DNA of 64,000 bases, taken from Spirochaetota bacterium (GTDB lineage Bacteria > Spirochaetota > UBA4802 > UBA5550). The DNA is taken from contig JAGNKX010000014.1 in the NCBI GenBank assembly GCA_017999915.1, positions 93,607 through 157,606 of the forward strand, in the 5' to 3' direction. The position numbers were made by a program, and so were the translations under genes. This document shows, in pieces, positions 8,829 to 19,037 of the stretch. The notes below the pieces were generated by a model. The model did not search any database. It saw only the letters and a list, made by a program, of their open reading frames with translations, and was not told the DNA's origin. Position 1 is the first letter of the stretch. Each line of letters starts with the position of its first letter.

Positions 8829-9928
8829 TGCTCACCGTGGGAGTCCTTTTCGGGGGGCGGTCGGGCGAACATGACGTCTCCCTCTGCTCGGCCGCGTCAG
8901 TGGTCGCGGCCATGGACCCCCGGAAGTACAAGGTGGTGGCCATCGGCATCGACCGGGACGGCCGGTGGTACGTGCAGGAACGCCCCGCCATTGTCGACGA
9001 CAAGGATTTCGGCCGCATCCTGAAGCTGGAAAAAAAGGGTACCTGGTTCGTCAATCACTTCGAAGATAAGAACAAGCTGGTCCTGCATAATGCCGATGAC
9101 AACACCACGGTGTCCGTTGACGTCGTCTTTCCCGCGGTCCACGGCACCTACTGCGAGGACGGCACGCTCCAGGGGCTCCTGGAGCTGGCCATGGTCCCCT
9201 ACGTGGGGGCCGATTCTGTAGGCTCCTCGGTCGGGATAGACAAGGACATCACCAAGCGTCTGTTGCGCGACATCAGGATTCCAGTGGTGCCGTGGAAAAC
9301 CATCTTCCGGGAGGAGTGGGAGCGCGATTCGGCGGCCGTTATGCGGTCCATCAGGGAAGACATCCCGCTGCCTCTCTTCGTGAAGCCGGCGCGGACCGGT
9401 TCGTCGGTGGGTGTGAAGAAAGTGAAATCCGATGCCGACCTGGCCGACGCCATAACCTTCGCTTTCCAGTACGACACCAGGCTTCTCATCGAAAAGGGGA
9501 TCAATGCCCGGGAGATAGAATGCGCCGTACTGGGCAACAATGATCCGCAGTCCTCCGTACTCGGCGAGGTTAAGACCCGCCACGAGTTTTATTCCTACGA
9601 GTCCAAGTATATCGATCCGGAGGGCGCAGAGCTGGTGATCCCGGCGGTCCTCGATGAAGAGACCGCCTCCTCAATCCGCAAGTCCGCCGTCGAAGGATAC
9701 CGGGTCCTCTGCTGCGGGGGCATGGCCCGCGTGGACTTCTTTCTGGACAAAGATACCGGCGCGTATTATCTTAACGAGATCAACACGCTTCCCGGGTTCA
9801 CCAGCATAAGCATGTACCCCAAGCTGTGGGCTAACACCGGCATTGACTATTCCTTACTCATCGATCGGCTGATCGATCTCGCACTCGAACGTCACCGCGC
9901 CAGGATGAGCATCCGGACGGAACGATGA
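8828..9928 (+). CDS. ddl: D-alanine--D-alanine ligase
   Basis: ATP-grasp enzyme that makes the D-Ala-D-Ala end of peptidoglycan precursors. Visible motifs are the start VGVLFGGRSGEHDVSL, PAVHGTYCEDGTLQGLLEL, VKPARTGSSVGVKKV for ATP binding, and EINTLPGFTSISMYP for metal and substrate. At 366 residues it has the normal length of the longer Ddl subgroup. The gene overlaps lysC by one base and the HAD gene by four (ATGA), so all three form an operon. Confidence 0.97.
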   Translation: MLTVGVLFGGRSGEHDVSLCSAASVVAAMDPRKYKVVAIGIDRDGRWYVQERPAIVDDKDFGRILKLEKKGTWFVNHFEDKNKLVLHNADDNTTVSVDVVFPAVHGTYCEDGTLQGLLELAMVPYVGADSVGSSVGIDKDITKRLLRDIRIPVVPWKTIFREEWERDSAAVMRSIREDIPLPLFVKPARTGSSVGVKKVKSDADLADAITFAFQYDTRLLIEKGINAREIECAVLGNNDPQSSVLGEVKTRHEFYSYESKYIDPEGAELVIPAVLDEETASSIRKSAVEGYRVLCCGGMARVDFFLDKDTGAYYLNEINTLPGFTSISMYPKLWANTGIDYSLLIDRLIDLALERHRARMSIRTER

Positions 9929-10575
9929 CCGTGGACGCCATTCTCTTCGACATGGACGGCGTCGTCGTCGATTCCATGCGCGTTCACGCCGACGCGTGGA
10001 AGAGCGTCCTCTCCGAATATGGCCTCGAATGCGACGACATCGACATTTTCCGGCGGGAGGGGATGTCGGGCCGCCAGTCGGTCGAGGATATTTTCATTGA
10101 AAAGCAGCGTCCCTTTCCCGGAGAGGAAGAATTCGCGGAGCTTCTCGCAAAAAAGCACCATTTCTTCGAGCAGCACCGAATAACCCTCTTCCCCATTGTC
10201 GAGGAAATACTGGCATGGGCGGCAAGCAGGGGCATGGGCCTGGCCCTGGTGACCGGTTCACTGATGCGGTCTGTCCGGCACCTGCTGCCCACTGATACGC
10301 TTTCGCGGTTCGGCGCAGTCATAACCGCCGAGGATGTTATAAAGGGAAAGCCGGACCCGGAGCCTTACCTCAAGGCCCTTGACCGCCTCGGTGTCAGTGC
10401 GGAGCGCTCGCTGATCATAGAGAACGCCCCGATGGGCATCCGCTCGGCACGGTCCGCCGGCGTGGCGTGTTACGCCATTACAACAACGCTTCCGGCAAGT
10501 TTTCTCTCCGAGGCCGATAAAATATTCGGTAATCACGACGATCTCTTCAAGTATTTGAAATCGACGATCCGGTAA
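9925..10575 (+). CDS. HAD-family phosphatase / phosphoglucomutase-like
   Basis: 216-residue haloacid-dehalogenase superfamily hydrolase. Motif I is FDMDGVVVD (nucleophile Asp and acid Asp, near residues 8-10). Motif II is LVTGS, the motif III lysine is in KGKPDPEPY and motif IV is IIENAPMGIRSARSAG. A helical cap domain lies between motifs I and II. The pattern fits the beta-phosphoglucomutase/phosphatase group, but the substrate cannot be read from sequence. Location behind ddl is an operon overlap of four bases, not proof of a cell-wall role. Confidence 0.9.
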   Translation: MTVDAILFDMDGVVVDSMRVHADAWKSVLSEYGLECDDIDIFRREGMSGRQSVEDIFIEKQRPFPGEEEFAELLAKKHHFFEQHRITLFPIVEEILAWAASRGMGLALVTGSLMRSVRHLLPTDTLSRFGAVITAEDVIKGKPDPEPYLKALDRLGVSAERSLIIENAPMGIRSARSAGVACYAITTTLPASFLSEADKIFGNHDDLFKYLKSTIR

Positions 10576-10734
10576 CAGCTCTGTCGAGAACACGAATCAT
10601 TCCATCCTGATTTTTTAATTGACAGTGCCACTTTTATCCCATTGTTTTGATTAAAAGTCGGAATGCGGCGGTACCATGAGTACCCATTAATCGGGCCCTT
10701 CGCTGACCGGTCATCTCCACCTTCAGGGGACTCT

Positions 10735-11619
10735 ATGGCAACAAATAGTTCAGAAAAGCGGAACGCGAAACGGGCCGAGCGCCGGATCAAACGCGGTGAA
10801 AAAAGGGCAGCCAGGGGAAAGGGCACCGGAAAGACACGCAGGGCCATCGGCGATTTCATAGTTAAAAAGCGTTCCATTGTTCCCAACATGATCACTATGT
10901 CGAATATGACCATGGGTTTTTTCGCCATCATTCTGGCCGGGAGGGGCGACGCGAAGTCCCTGGCTGTGGCCGGCATTATGGTGTTCCTGGGTACCCTCTT
11001 TGACGCAGTGGACGGCGCAGTCGCCAGGGCCATGCACGTTGAAAGCTCCGTGGGGGTGCAGCTGGATTCACTGGCTGACGGCATCGCCTACGGCATCGCT
11101 CCCGCCGTCATTGCATACCAGGCCTACCTTTCGAAGCTCCCATCGGGCGCCTCCATGATCGATTTCGGCATGTTCATCGCCCTGATCTATCCCATATGCG
11201 CCATATACCGCCTCGCGCGGTTCAATATCGGGGCCGAGGAGGATGACCACACTCGTTTCAACGGGCTTCCGTCGCCGGCCGCGGGCATCGTCATTGCGAT
11301 GATCCCGGTCGTTGAAATCCCGGATTTCCTGTCTGTCATGAAAATAACGCTTACACTGCCATGGCAGGCTTTTATCGCGATCTACGTGGTTATCAGCCTG
11401 CTTATGGTGTCGTGGGTCGATTACAGCAAGGTCTTTCCCGACATTTACCGTATCGGAGGAAAACCCTTCCTTGTGCTGGCCATTATCATTTCGATTCTCG
11501 CCATCGGTCTCATGAGTGCATGGGCGATTTTCGGCTTTATGTGCTTCTATACGGTGGTCGGCATTGTTCTGTACGTGATTAAACTGGTGAAGGGCGGCGG
11601 GTCCAAGGTATCGGTGTAA
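10735..11619 (+). CDS. pssA: CDP-diacylglycerol--serine O-phosphatidyltransferase
   Basis: Integral membrane enzyme that makes phosphatidylserine, the precursor of phosphatidylethanolamine. The CDP-alcohol phosphatidyltransferase motif is complete: D-x2-D-G-x2-A-R-x8-G-x3-D-x3-D in FDAVDGAVARAM and VGVQLDSLADGI. The neighbouring segment FNGLPSPAAGIVIA is typical of bacterial PssA rather than PgsA. About 45 basic residues precede the first membrane helix, which is an unusually charged N-terminus. The start at 10735 has AGGGGA upstream; an upstream ATG at 10663 would add a segment unlike the family. Several hydrophobic helices follow. Confidence 0.93.
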   Translation: MATNSSEKRNAKRAERRIKRGEKRAARGKGTGKTRRAIGDFIVKKRSIVPNMITMSNMTMGFFAIILAGRGDAKSLAVAGIMVFLGTLFDAVDGAVARAMHVESSVGVQLDSLADGIAYGIAPAVIAYQAYLSKLPSGASMIDFGMFIALIYPICAIYRLARFNIGAEEDDHTRFNGLPSPAAGIVIAMIPVVEIPDFLSVMKITLTLPWQAFIAIYVVISLLMVSWVDYSKVFPDIYRIGGKPFLVLAIIISILAIGLMSAWAIFGFMCFYTVVGIVLYVIKLVKGGGSKVSV

Positions 11620-11637
11620 TTAATAGAGGTGGTTACC

Positions 11638-12825
11638 ATGAGCAGTGATTCCATAGTCATTATCGGCGCGTCAGCCGCCGGCATTTCCGCGGCCCGCGAG
11701 ATCCGCGGCATCAATAATGATATTCAAGTGGATATATTCTCAGAGGAGACGCATTTCCCCTATTACAGGCCCTATTTAACAGAGTATATCGGGGATGAGG
11801 CCATTGAAAAGAGGAGCAATTTCTACTTGAATCCTGAAAGCTGGTATGCGGAAAAGAAGGTGTCACTCCATCGCGGGGAAAGAATCGCCGCCGTTGATGC
11901 CGGGGCCGGAACGGTGGAGACGGAATCGGGAAAGAAGCATCCCTTCGGCAGACTTATCCTGGCCAACGGGAGCTCGCCTTTTGTGCCGGACCCTGAGGCC
12001 ATCAAAAAGAAAAACGTGTATACGGTAAGGACAATCAGTGATGCGCGGAACGTTCACGCGCGGGCGCTGCAGAAGGGCCCGGCCATAATCCTCGGCGGCG
12101 GGCTCCTGGGGCTTGAGGCCGCCTATTCGCTCTCAAAGATGGGCCTGCAGGTCGCGGTTGTCGAAAGGAACGACCGTATACTGCCTCGCCAGCTCGATTC
12201 GGAGTGTTCCGCCATACTGGAAGGGATCATATCGAAAACAGGCGTCAGGCTTATCACCGGCAAAGCGGTTGAATCGATCACCGGCGGTGATCTCGCCGAG
12301 AGCGTAATCCTTGCCGGCGGGGAGGAGCTTCCGGCGGGCCTGGTGATATTCTCCATAGGCGTCAGGCCCAATGTGGACCTCGCCAAAACCGGCGGCGCAC
12401 AGGTGAACCGGGCTGTTGTGGTGAACGAGCGCATGGAGACGTCCGTGCCGGGGATCTACGCCTGCGGCGATGTGGCCGAGTTCAACGGGAAAAACATCGC
12501 CCTCTGGATGCCGGCATTGAAGCAGGGAAAGGTCGCCGGCTCCAACGCGGCCGGGAAGGAGGCCGTTTTTATAGACGAGGTATACCCGGCCATACTCAAT
12601 TCCTTCGGGACCAGGATATACTCGGTCGGCGATTTCTGCGTCGACAGGAAGGAAGGCGAGTTCAGGGTACACGAGGCCAGGGACGAGGAACGGGGGAATT
12701 TTAAGAAAATGTTCTTCGTCAATGACAGGATCGTCGGCCTGATTCTGATAGGCGATATTTCCGAGTCTCAGAAGCTGACCGCCGCCATCAAGAATGGAAC
12801 GGCCTACGGGGCCCTGGTGAATTGA
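11638..12825 (+). CDS. NAD(P)/FAD-dependent oxidoreductase
   Basis: 395-residue flavoprotein of the pyridine nucleotide-disulfide oxidoreductase fold, closest by pattern to rubredoxin/NADH oxidase-like reductases. The FAD site is IIGASAAGISAAREI, and the NAD(P) site is ILGGGLLGLEAAYSLSKMG. The late FAD motif is GIYACGDVAEF. No CxxC redox pair is seen near the first domain, so it is not a thioredoxin-type or lipoamide reductase. Likely electron acceptors are rubredoxin or a flavodiiron protein, one of which lies at 56.9 kb, but this link is speculation. The start at 11638 is chosen because AGAGGTGG lies just upstream. Confidence 0.9.
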   Translation: MSSDSIVIIGASAAGISAAREIRGINNDIQVDIFSEETHFPYYRPYLTEYIGDEAIEKRSNFYLNPESWYAEKKVSLHRGERIAAVDAGAGTVETESGKKHPFGRLILANGSSPFVPDPEAIKKKNVYTVRTISDARNVHARALQKGPAIILGGGLLGLEAAYSLSKMGLQVAVVERNDRILPRQLDSECSAILEGIISKTGVRLITGKAVESITGGDLAESVILAGGEELPAGLVIFSIGVRPNVDLAKTGGAQVNRAVVVNERMETSVPGIYACGDVAEFNGKNIALWMPALKQGKVAGSNAAGKEAVFIDEVYPAILNSFGTRIYSVGDFCVDRKEGEFRVHEARDEERGNFKKMFFVNDRIVGLILIGDISESQKLTAAIKNGTAYGALVN

Positions 12826-12837
12826 GCAGGTGAAGCC

Positions 12838-13320
12838 ATGAATGAGTTTTCCCATTATTCCAAGGACGGGACGCCGGTGATGGTCGATATTTCGGATAAG
12901 AAGATCACCATGCGCACCGCCAGGGCCGCGGGGTTTGTCCGGCTCCGGAGAGATACCCTCGACCTTATCGAAAAGCGCCTTCTCCCCAAGGGGGACCTCT
13001 TCCAGATCGCCAAAATAGCCGGCATCATGGCAGCCAAGAGAAATGCCGAGCTGATTCCCATGTGCCATCCCCTGGCCCTATCCTATATAGACGTTGTAAT
13101 TGAACTGGATTATGAGGGCTGCGGTGTCCGGATACGATCCGAGATACGCCTGGAAGGCAAGACCGGCGCCGAAATGGAAGCCCTCACCGCAGTTACCATT
13201 GCTGCGCTGACCGTCTATGATATGTGCAAGGCCGTTGATAAATCCATGGTCATCGAGGATATTAAGCTGATTGAAAAAACCGGCGGAAAATCAGATTTCT
13301 TAATCAATGACGGTAAATAG
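12838..13320 (+). CDS. moaC: cyclic pyranopterin monophosphate synthase MoaC
   Basis: Second step of molybdenum cofactor synthesis, turning the MoaA product into cyclic pyranopterin monophosphate. Diagnostic motifs are MVDISDK near the start, AAKRNAELIPMCHPL with the catalytic His, and the late catalytic region TAVTIAALTVYDMCKAVDK. At 160 residues the length is normal. No other molybdenum cofactor genes are in the window. It follows the reductase by 12 bases with a GGTG ribosome site, so they are probably cotranscribed. Confidence 0.97.
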   Translation: MNEFSHYSKDGTPVMVDISDKKITMRTARAAGFVRLRRDTLDLIEKRLLPKGDLFQIAKIAGIMAAKRNAELIPMCHPLALSYIDVVIELDYEGCGVRIRSEIRLEGKTGAEMEALTAVTIAALTVYDMCKAVDKSMVIEDIKLIEKTGGKSDFLINDGK

Positions 13321-13486
13321 ATACTTTCGGCCCCATTTTCATCATTATTACCAATTACAATCATTTTATAAGACATAATCCTCACAAATAGTAAATATTT
13401 ATATAAAACTTCTTATTTTTAATTCATTTGATTTGATTGCTAAAATTAGCTGAATTTTCAATTTATTTTAAAATAAATTTTAATAA

Positions 13487-13513
13487 TTGACAAATACAGG
13501 CTGTAATTACATT
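13487..13513 (+). promoter_or_regulatory. groS: possible groESL promoter
   Basis: TTGACA (13487-13492) and TACATT (13508-13513), 15 bases apart, stand just upstream of the CIRCE operator, where a repressed heat-shock promoter is expected. The -10 box is weak, so position is tentative. The whole 13321-13833 gap is very AT-rich and shows no gene. Confidence 0.4.
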
Positions 13514-13545
13514 TGATTATCTGTGAAAATTTATATATTAATAAA

Positions 13546-13577
13546 TTGTTAGCACTCGATTTAATGAGTGCTAACAA
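13546..13577 (+). promoter_or_regulatory. CIRCE operator (HrcA binding site)
   Basis: TTAGCACTC (13549-13557) and GAGTGCTAA (13566-13574) are the exact CIRCE half-sites. HrcA binds them and represses groESL until heat shock. The spacer here is eight bases, one less than the usual nine. The arms extend to a perfect 12-base inverted repeat by TTG and CAA. The operator lies about 255 bases before groES, giving a long leader. Confidence 0.92.
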
Positions 13578-13833
13578 ATGAACAAAATTATTGTAATTAA
13601 TATATTAATTATCATATTAATATTTTTTTAATCTGAATACTTCTATACTCCTCCTGGATAGATAAAGGGAGGTGTTATAGATTTTTCAGGTTTCAATAAT
13701 ATGTTCAAAATTGGGAACCTTAAAAATTTATTTTTCAAGGCTACCTGAAAATCAACTTCTAATATGCAGATTTTTTCTTCTGATTTAATTAAGAAGAAAA
13801 AAATAATCACTTATGTTTTTAAGGAGGACGGAA

Positions 13834-14118
13834 GTGGCATTAAAACCTATAGGCGATCGTGTCGTTATCGAATTAATCGAGCAGGAAGCTGAAAAAGTCG
13901 GCTCCATCTTTGTTCCTGATACGGCAAAAGAAAAACCCCAGCAGGGTAAAATAATTGCCGTCGGCCAGGGGAGGCGTGACGGTAAGGATCTCATCCCAAT
14001 GACGGTGAAAGTCGGTGATACGGTTCTGTTCAGCAAGTATGGCGGAATGGAAGTAAAGCACGACGGAAAAGATTATTTGATCCTGTCGGAAAGCGATGTT
14101 CTGGCAGTGGTTGATTAG
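13834..14118 (+). CDS. groS: co-chaperonin GroES
   Basis: The lid of the GroEL folding chamber. The 94-residue protein starts at GTG 13834 and matches the family from [14 protein letters not shown], with the mobile-loop region [14 protein letters not shown] and the late motif [23 protein letters not shown] at 13821-13827 is a strong ribosome site with six-base spacing. The upstream ATG at 13813 would place this site inside the coding region, so it is rejected. It is followed by groEL and is controlled by CIRCE. Confidence 0.97.
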   Translation: MALKPIGDRVVIELIEQEAEKVGSIFVPDTAKEKPQQGKIIAVGQGRRDGKDLIPMTVKVGDTVLFSKYGGMEVKHDGKDYLILSESDVLAVVD

Positions 14119-14127
14119 CCGTCATAG

Positions 14128-15807
<1,680 letters not shown>

Positions 15808-15837
15808 TATCTTCCCAGCAGAGAAATTCGCATCTCC

Positions 15838-15899
15838 CAATGGCCGGGTCATTCTACCTGGCCATTGTATTTTATAACGCGGCGGCAGCGCCGCGTTTT
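15838..15899 (+). terminator. tandem groEL terminators
   Basis: Hairpin 1 has a 12-bp stem with one G-U pair (15838-15849 with 15856-15867) followed by TATTTTAT. Hairpin 2 is CGCGGCG (15878-15884), loop GCAG, CGCCGCG (15889-15895), then TTTT. Together they should end the groESL transcript. Confidence 0.8.
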
Positions 15900-16043
15900 G
15901 TCTCATGAGACAGGCGTTTCAGCGGTGACAAAAAGAAATAATACAGGTATCGATACATTGTTCCGATCATAGAAGAGGGCGAGTAGCCTCAGGTCCGCGG
16001 GAAAATGCATGCCCGCCGGCCCGACAATAACGCGCTGGTGCCT

Positions 16044-16925
16044 ATGACAAACAATGTAATAGTCGTGCCGAACCGTTGCAAGGACCAATATGAGTTCGAG
16101 TACCTGATCGACCTGCAGGAGAAAATACTGAAGGACGCCAGGGAACTGGACCTGTCGCGGATCTCCTTTATCGAGCCATATTCGATGCTATCGCTGCTGC
16201 TGATGGGAAGGAACTATCTGCGGAAAAGCGGCAACAGGCTCAGGCTCACCGGCATCCCCATCAACATTCACCAGTACCTGCACCGGATGGATTTCTTCGA
16301 GACCGGCGTGTTCGACGTGCCCGAGCGGCTCAACGAGAAAATGCTCCTCAAGCGAAGCTCCTTCAGCAACCGCATACTGGAAATAACCGAGATTCCCAAC
16401 AAGGAGCGCGAAAGCGTCCGCGTCATTACGGCCATCGTGGGCGTGTTCAGGAAGCGCGCCGCCCATATCCTCAAGTACTGGCTCACGGACCGCATTATCG
16501 ATTATTTTGTCACCGTCATATCCGAGATATGCCAGAACATCTACGAGCACAGCCTCGATTCGGGATACCTTGCCATGCAGACCTATACCATAGGCAAGGA
16601 AAACATCGTGAGGCTTTCAATCGGGGATTCCGGCATAGGGATACAGAAAAGCTTTGAATCAAGCGAGATCAGGTATGAGTCGCCGGCCCACCTCATCGAG
16701 ATGGCGCTCACGACGCCCCTGTCAAGCAAGAGGGAATTCGGGTACGGTCTCTGCCAGGTTAATGCCATCGTGGAGAAGCTGAAGGGTTCCATCTTCATCA
16801 GATCGGGCAACGCCTCCGTATCGACGCTGTACCACAAGAAAAGCGCCGGCGCGTCCTTTATCTTTCAAAAAAATGATCTGAGTCCCTTTGACGGAACACA
16901 GATTTCAATATCATTAATGGGATAA
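16044..16925 (+). CDS. STAS-like / GHKL ATPase fusion (anti-sigma or switch kinase type)
   Basis: About 293 residues. The N-terminal half resembles a STAS or STAS-like fold (LDLSRISFIEPYSMLSLLLM). The C-terminal half is a GHKL ATP-binding domain with the N box SEICQNIYEHS, G1 box GDSGIGI and G2 box FGYGLCQVN. There is no phospho-accepting histidine. Proteins of this type often act in partner switching with STAS-like partners, and the next gene encodes one. The start is uncertain: an in-frame ATG at 16005 would add 13 residues that look unlike the family. It begins an apparently coordinated run of five genes to 19.9 kb. Confidence 0.82.
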   Translation: MTNNVIVVPNRCKDQYEFEYLIDLQEKILKDARELDLSRISFIEPYSMLSLLLMGRNYLRKSGNRLRLTGIPINIHQYLHRMDFFETGVFDVPERLNEKMLLKRSSFSNRILEITEIPNKERESVRVITAIVGVFRKRAAHILKYWLTDRIIDYFVTVISEICQNIYEHSLDSGYLAMQTYTIGKENIVRLSIGDSGIGIQKSFESSEIRYESPAHLIEMALTTPLSSKREFGYGLCQVNAIVEKLKGSIFIRSGNASVSTLYHKKSAGASFIFQKNDLSPFDGTQISISLMG

Positions 16926-16934
16926 GAAGGGACC

Positions 16935-17486
16935 ATGGTCATCAATATTCAAAAAAAAGCGGAAGAACTGAAGATAAAGACGCCGGACCTGATCACGCGG
17001 CCCTTGGGAAGGCGTATGTACAATTCCGTCAAGGGTGTGGTTGAGCATGTCGATGGGGGGGAGACGGTGGTCCTTGATTTCAGCGGGATCAAGGTCATCG
17101 ATTCGTCGTTCATAGACGAGATGATCGTGAAGCTGATCCTTGATTCGAAGTCATTGCCGCGGGCGTTCTACATAAAGCTTAAGAACATATCGGAGATCGC
17201 GGAGACGAATATCGACCTGGTGTTTCGCTCCTATTCCAATTATAAAAATAAAAAAATTGTTGTAATTACCGAAAACATCTGCCAGAATAATGTCTTCTTT
17301 ATCGGTCCCCTCTCGGACCGTGAGCGTGACGTTGTGGAATTCCTGAGGGTGAACAAGTCGATCACCGTGGATGATATCGTCAAGTTTACGGGACAAACAC
17401 GGGAGCAGGTGATGAAAACAATGGAAGACCTTGACGCCATGCGGGCCGTCAAGAAAGTGAAGAATGATGCTTTTTTTCCCGTATAG
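16935..17486 (+). CDS. STAS-like (DUF4325-type) protein with winged-helix tail
   Basis: 183 residues. The first part carries the DUF4325/STAS-like pattern TRPLGRRMYNSVKGVVEHVDGG and VVLDFSGIKVIDSSFIDEMI. The end (about 120-183) looks like a winged-helix DNA- or RNA-binding tail (DRERDVVEFLRVNKSITVDDIV, then TREQVMKTMEDLDAM). Pairs of GHKL ATPase and DUF4325 genes are found together in other bacteria. The pair here is separated by nine bases and suggests a two-protein switch that senses an unknown signal. The targets are not known. Confidence 0.75.
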   Translation: MVINIQKKAEELKIKTPDLITRPLGRRMYNSVKGVVEHVDGGETVVLDFSGIKVIDSSFIDEMIVKLILDSKSLPRAFYIKLKNISEIAETNIDLVFRSYSNYKNKKIVVITENICQNNVFFIGPLSDRERDVVEFLRVNKSITVDDIVKFTGQTREQVMKTMEDLDAMRAVKKVKNDAFFPV

Positions 17487-17534
17487 TCCGCCGGTGCTGA
17501 ACGAGTCCGGGCGGGGAAGGAAATCGCGGCGGCC

Positions 17535-18002
17535 ATGAAACCATCGGCAAAAAATGTTACCAGGACAAAAGATGACACCCTCTACGGCCTCCTATCCTCG
17601 TATAAATCGAGCTATACCTATATCCGGGTTCTCATGTCAGAGGACGATGATTCGGTCATTCTCCAGCTGACGGGAAATCCTAAGAATTTCGAGGCCCTTG
17701 CGCAGGATAGATACGCACACTACCGGGCACTTCGGAGGCTTGAGATCGGCGCACCTAAGGTGTTTTTGAAATATATCGTGCCGGAAAACCTGATTGCCAT
17801 CCTGGGGCCGATGCTTGATTTGAACATACCCGCCGACAAGGTGGTGATAACGGACAGCCTGAAAAAAAACGGCATCTATGCCATTGAAACGGCCCTCAAG
17901 TATAAAGTGAGAATGGTCCAGGGGGTCAGGAAGATACTCAACATGAGTCCGCAGAAGCGCTATGAGGTCATAGAAAAATACTTATCGGGATATCAGGAAT
18001 AG
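17535..18002 (+). CDS. conserved-looking hypothetical protein
   Basis: 155 residues, no signal peptide or membrane helix. The protein alternates strands and helices (TYIRVLMSEDDDSVILQL, KVFLKYIVPENLIAILGPML, DKVVITDSLKKNGIYAIET) and ends in a charged helix (SPQKRYEVIEKYLSG). I do not recognise the family. It sits inside the switch-gene cluster, four bases before the next gene, so a shared function with the GHKL/STAS pair is likely but unproved. Confidence 0.7.
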   Translation: MKPSAKNVTRTKDDTLYGLLSSYKSSYTYIRVLMSEDDDSVILQLTGNPKNFEALAQDRYAHYRALRRLEIGAPKVFLKYIVPENLIAILGPMLDLNIPADKVVITDSLKKNGIYAIETALKYKVRMVQGVRKILNMSPQKRYEVIEKYLSGYQE

Positions 18003-18006
18003 GGAC

Positions 18007-19035
18007 ATGACTGAAGAATTCGATTCACTGGGTGATAAGACAAAACAGGTCGACATCGCAATGAAGTACACGAAGGGCGATATCCTCAAGGCCAAGGAAA
18101 TGGCCTCGGGGCAGTACCTTGATGTCATGGTCGTCAAAGGGAAGTTTCTGGTGGATACCAAGGGCACCTCGGGTTTTTTTCTCGCCTTTTTCAATTATAT
18201 CCAGGAATACATAGCCAATGTAACGCCAATCATATCGTCGCGGCCCGTTCTTTTCGAGAAGACGAGAATATTCGACGACTGGAGAACCCTCTACAACGAT
18301 CTCCAGGCTTTCAAGGACAGCAGCGACATTGTGGATTCGCAGAACTTCGCCTATTTCCTCATAGATTCGTTCGTGGGGTATGACGTTTTTCCCGACGTGC
18401 AGGAGCATAACCTCGACGATTTGACGAGAACCATCACCGAGATCATCGGCAAATCCTTCAACGCGGCCTCGGTGAAGTGCCAGATCGAGATGGAGGCAAC
18501 CAGTTCACTCGCCCTTGAGACGGCGGGTGTAAGGATCGATATGCCCGGATCGGAAGGGCAACCCGGCGCTCAGATCCCCGCCGGGCCTGAGGATGAGCGG
18601 ATCAAGGCGATCGAAAGGGAAGCGAAATACGTGATCGAAGGGGCCGCCGTGCTCTCGCCGGTAAAGGGGAAAAATGTCAGCGACCTTATTTCAGGTGACA
18701 AGATAAGGGTCCTTCTGACGGGCAAAGACGTTGTCACTGACAAGATATTGAAGCTCCTGAACGCCTACGATGCAGAAGGGGCCCGTACGTCCATCACCGG
18801 AAGGGTGAAGGCGAAGGTTCCGCTGGAAAAGAAGGGATATATTCTCTATGCCCTTGTCGCCAAGGGCGTGCTGACGAAGATCATCGAGGAAGAGAACGTC
18901 AAGATCATGCTAGATCAGCCCCTGGATGAATTCGCCGAGGAACCGTCCGGCTTTGACAGCCGCCTGGTGTATATCATTTCCGCCATCGTAGGGCTGGTCA
19001 TCCTGCTCGGAATAATACTCTTCGTGCTACTCTGA
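18007..19035 (+). CDS. tail-anchored membrane protein of unknown function
   Basis: 342 residues with no signal peptide and one hydrophobic segment at the very end (LVYIISAIVGLVILLGIILF), so the body should face the cytoplasm. The N-terminal region has a beta-like part (YLDVMVVKGKFLVDT). A linker rich in Gly, Pro and Glu lies near residues 180-200. The middle shows ISGDKIRVLLTGKDVVTDKI. No family is recognised. Ribosome site AGGGAC lies before the ATG. A membrane anchor for the switch cluster is one possible role, inferred from context. Confidence 0.72.
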   Translation: MTEEFDSLGDKTKQVDIAMKYTKGDILKAKEMASGQYLDVMVVKGKFLVDTKGTSGFFLAFFNYIQEYIANVTPIISSRPVLFEKTRIFDDWRTLYNDLQAFKDSSDIVDSQNFAYFLIDSFVGYDVFPDVQEHNLDDLTRTITEIIGKSFNAASVKCQIEMEATSSLALETAGVRIDMPGSEGQPGAQIPAGPEDERIKAIEREAKYVIEGAAVLSPVKGKNVSDLISGDKIRVLLTGKDVVTDKILKLLNAYDAEGARTSITGRVKAKVPLEKKGYILYALVAKGVLTKIIEEENVKIMLDQPLDEFAEEPSGFDSRLVYIISAIVGLVILLGIILFVLL

Positions 19036-19037
19036 GT

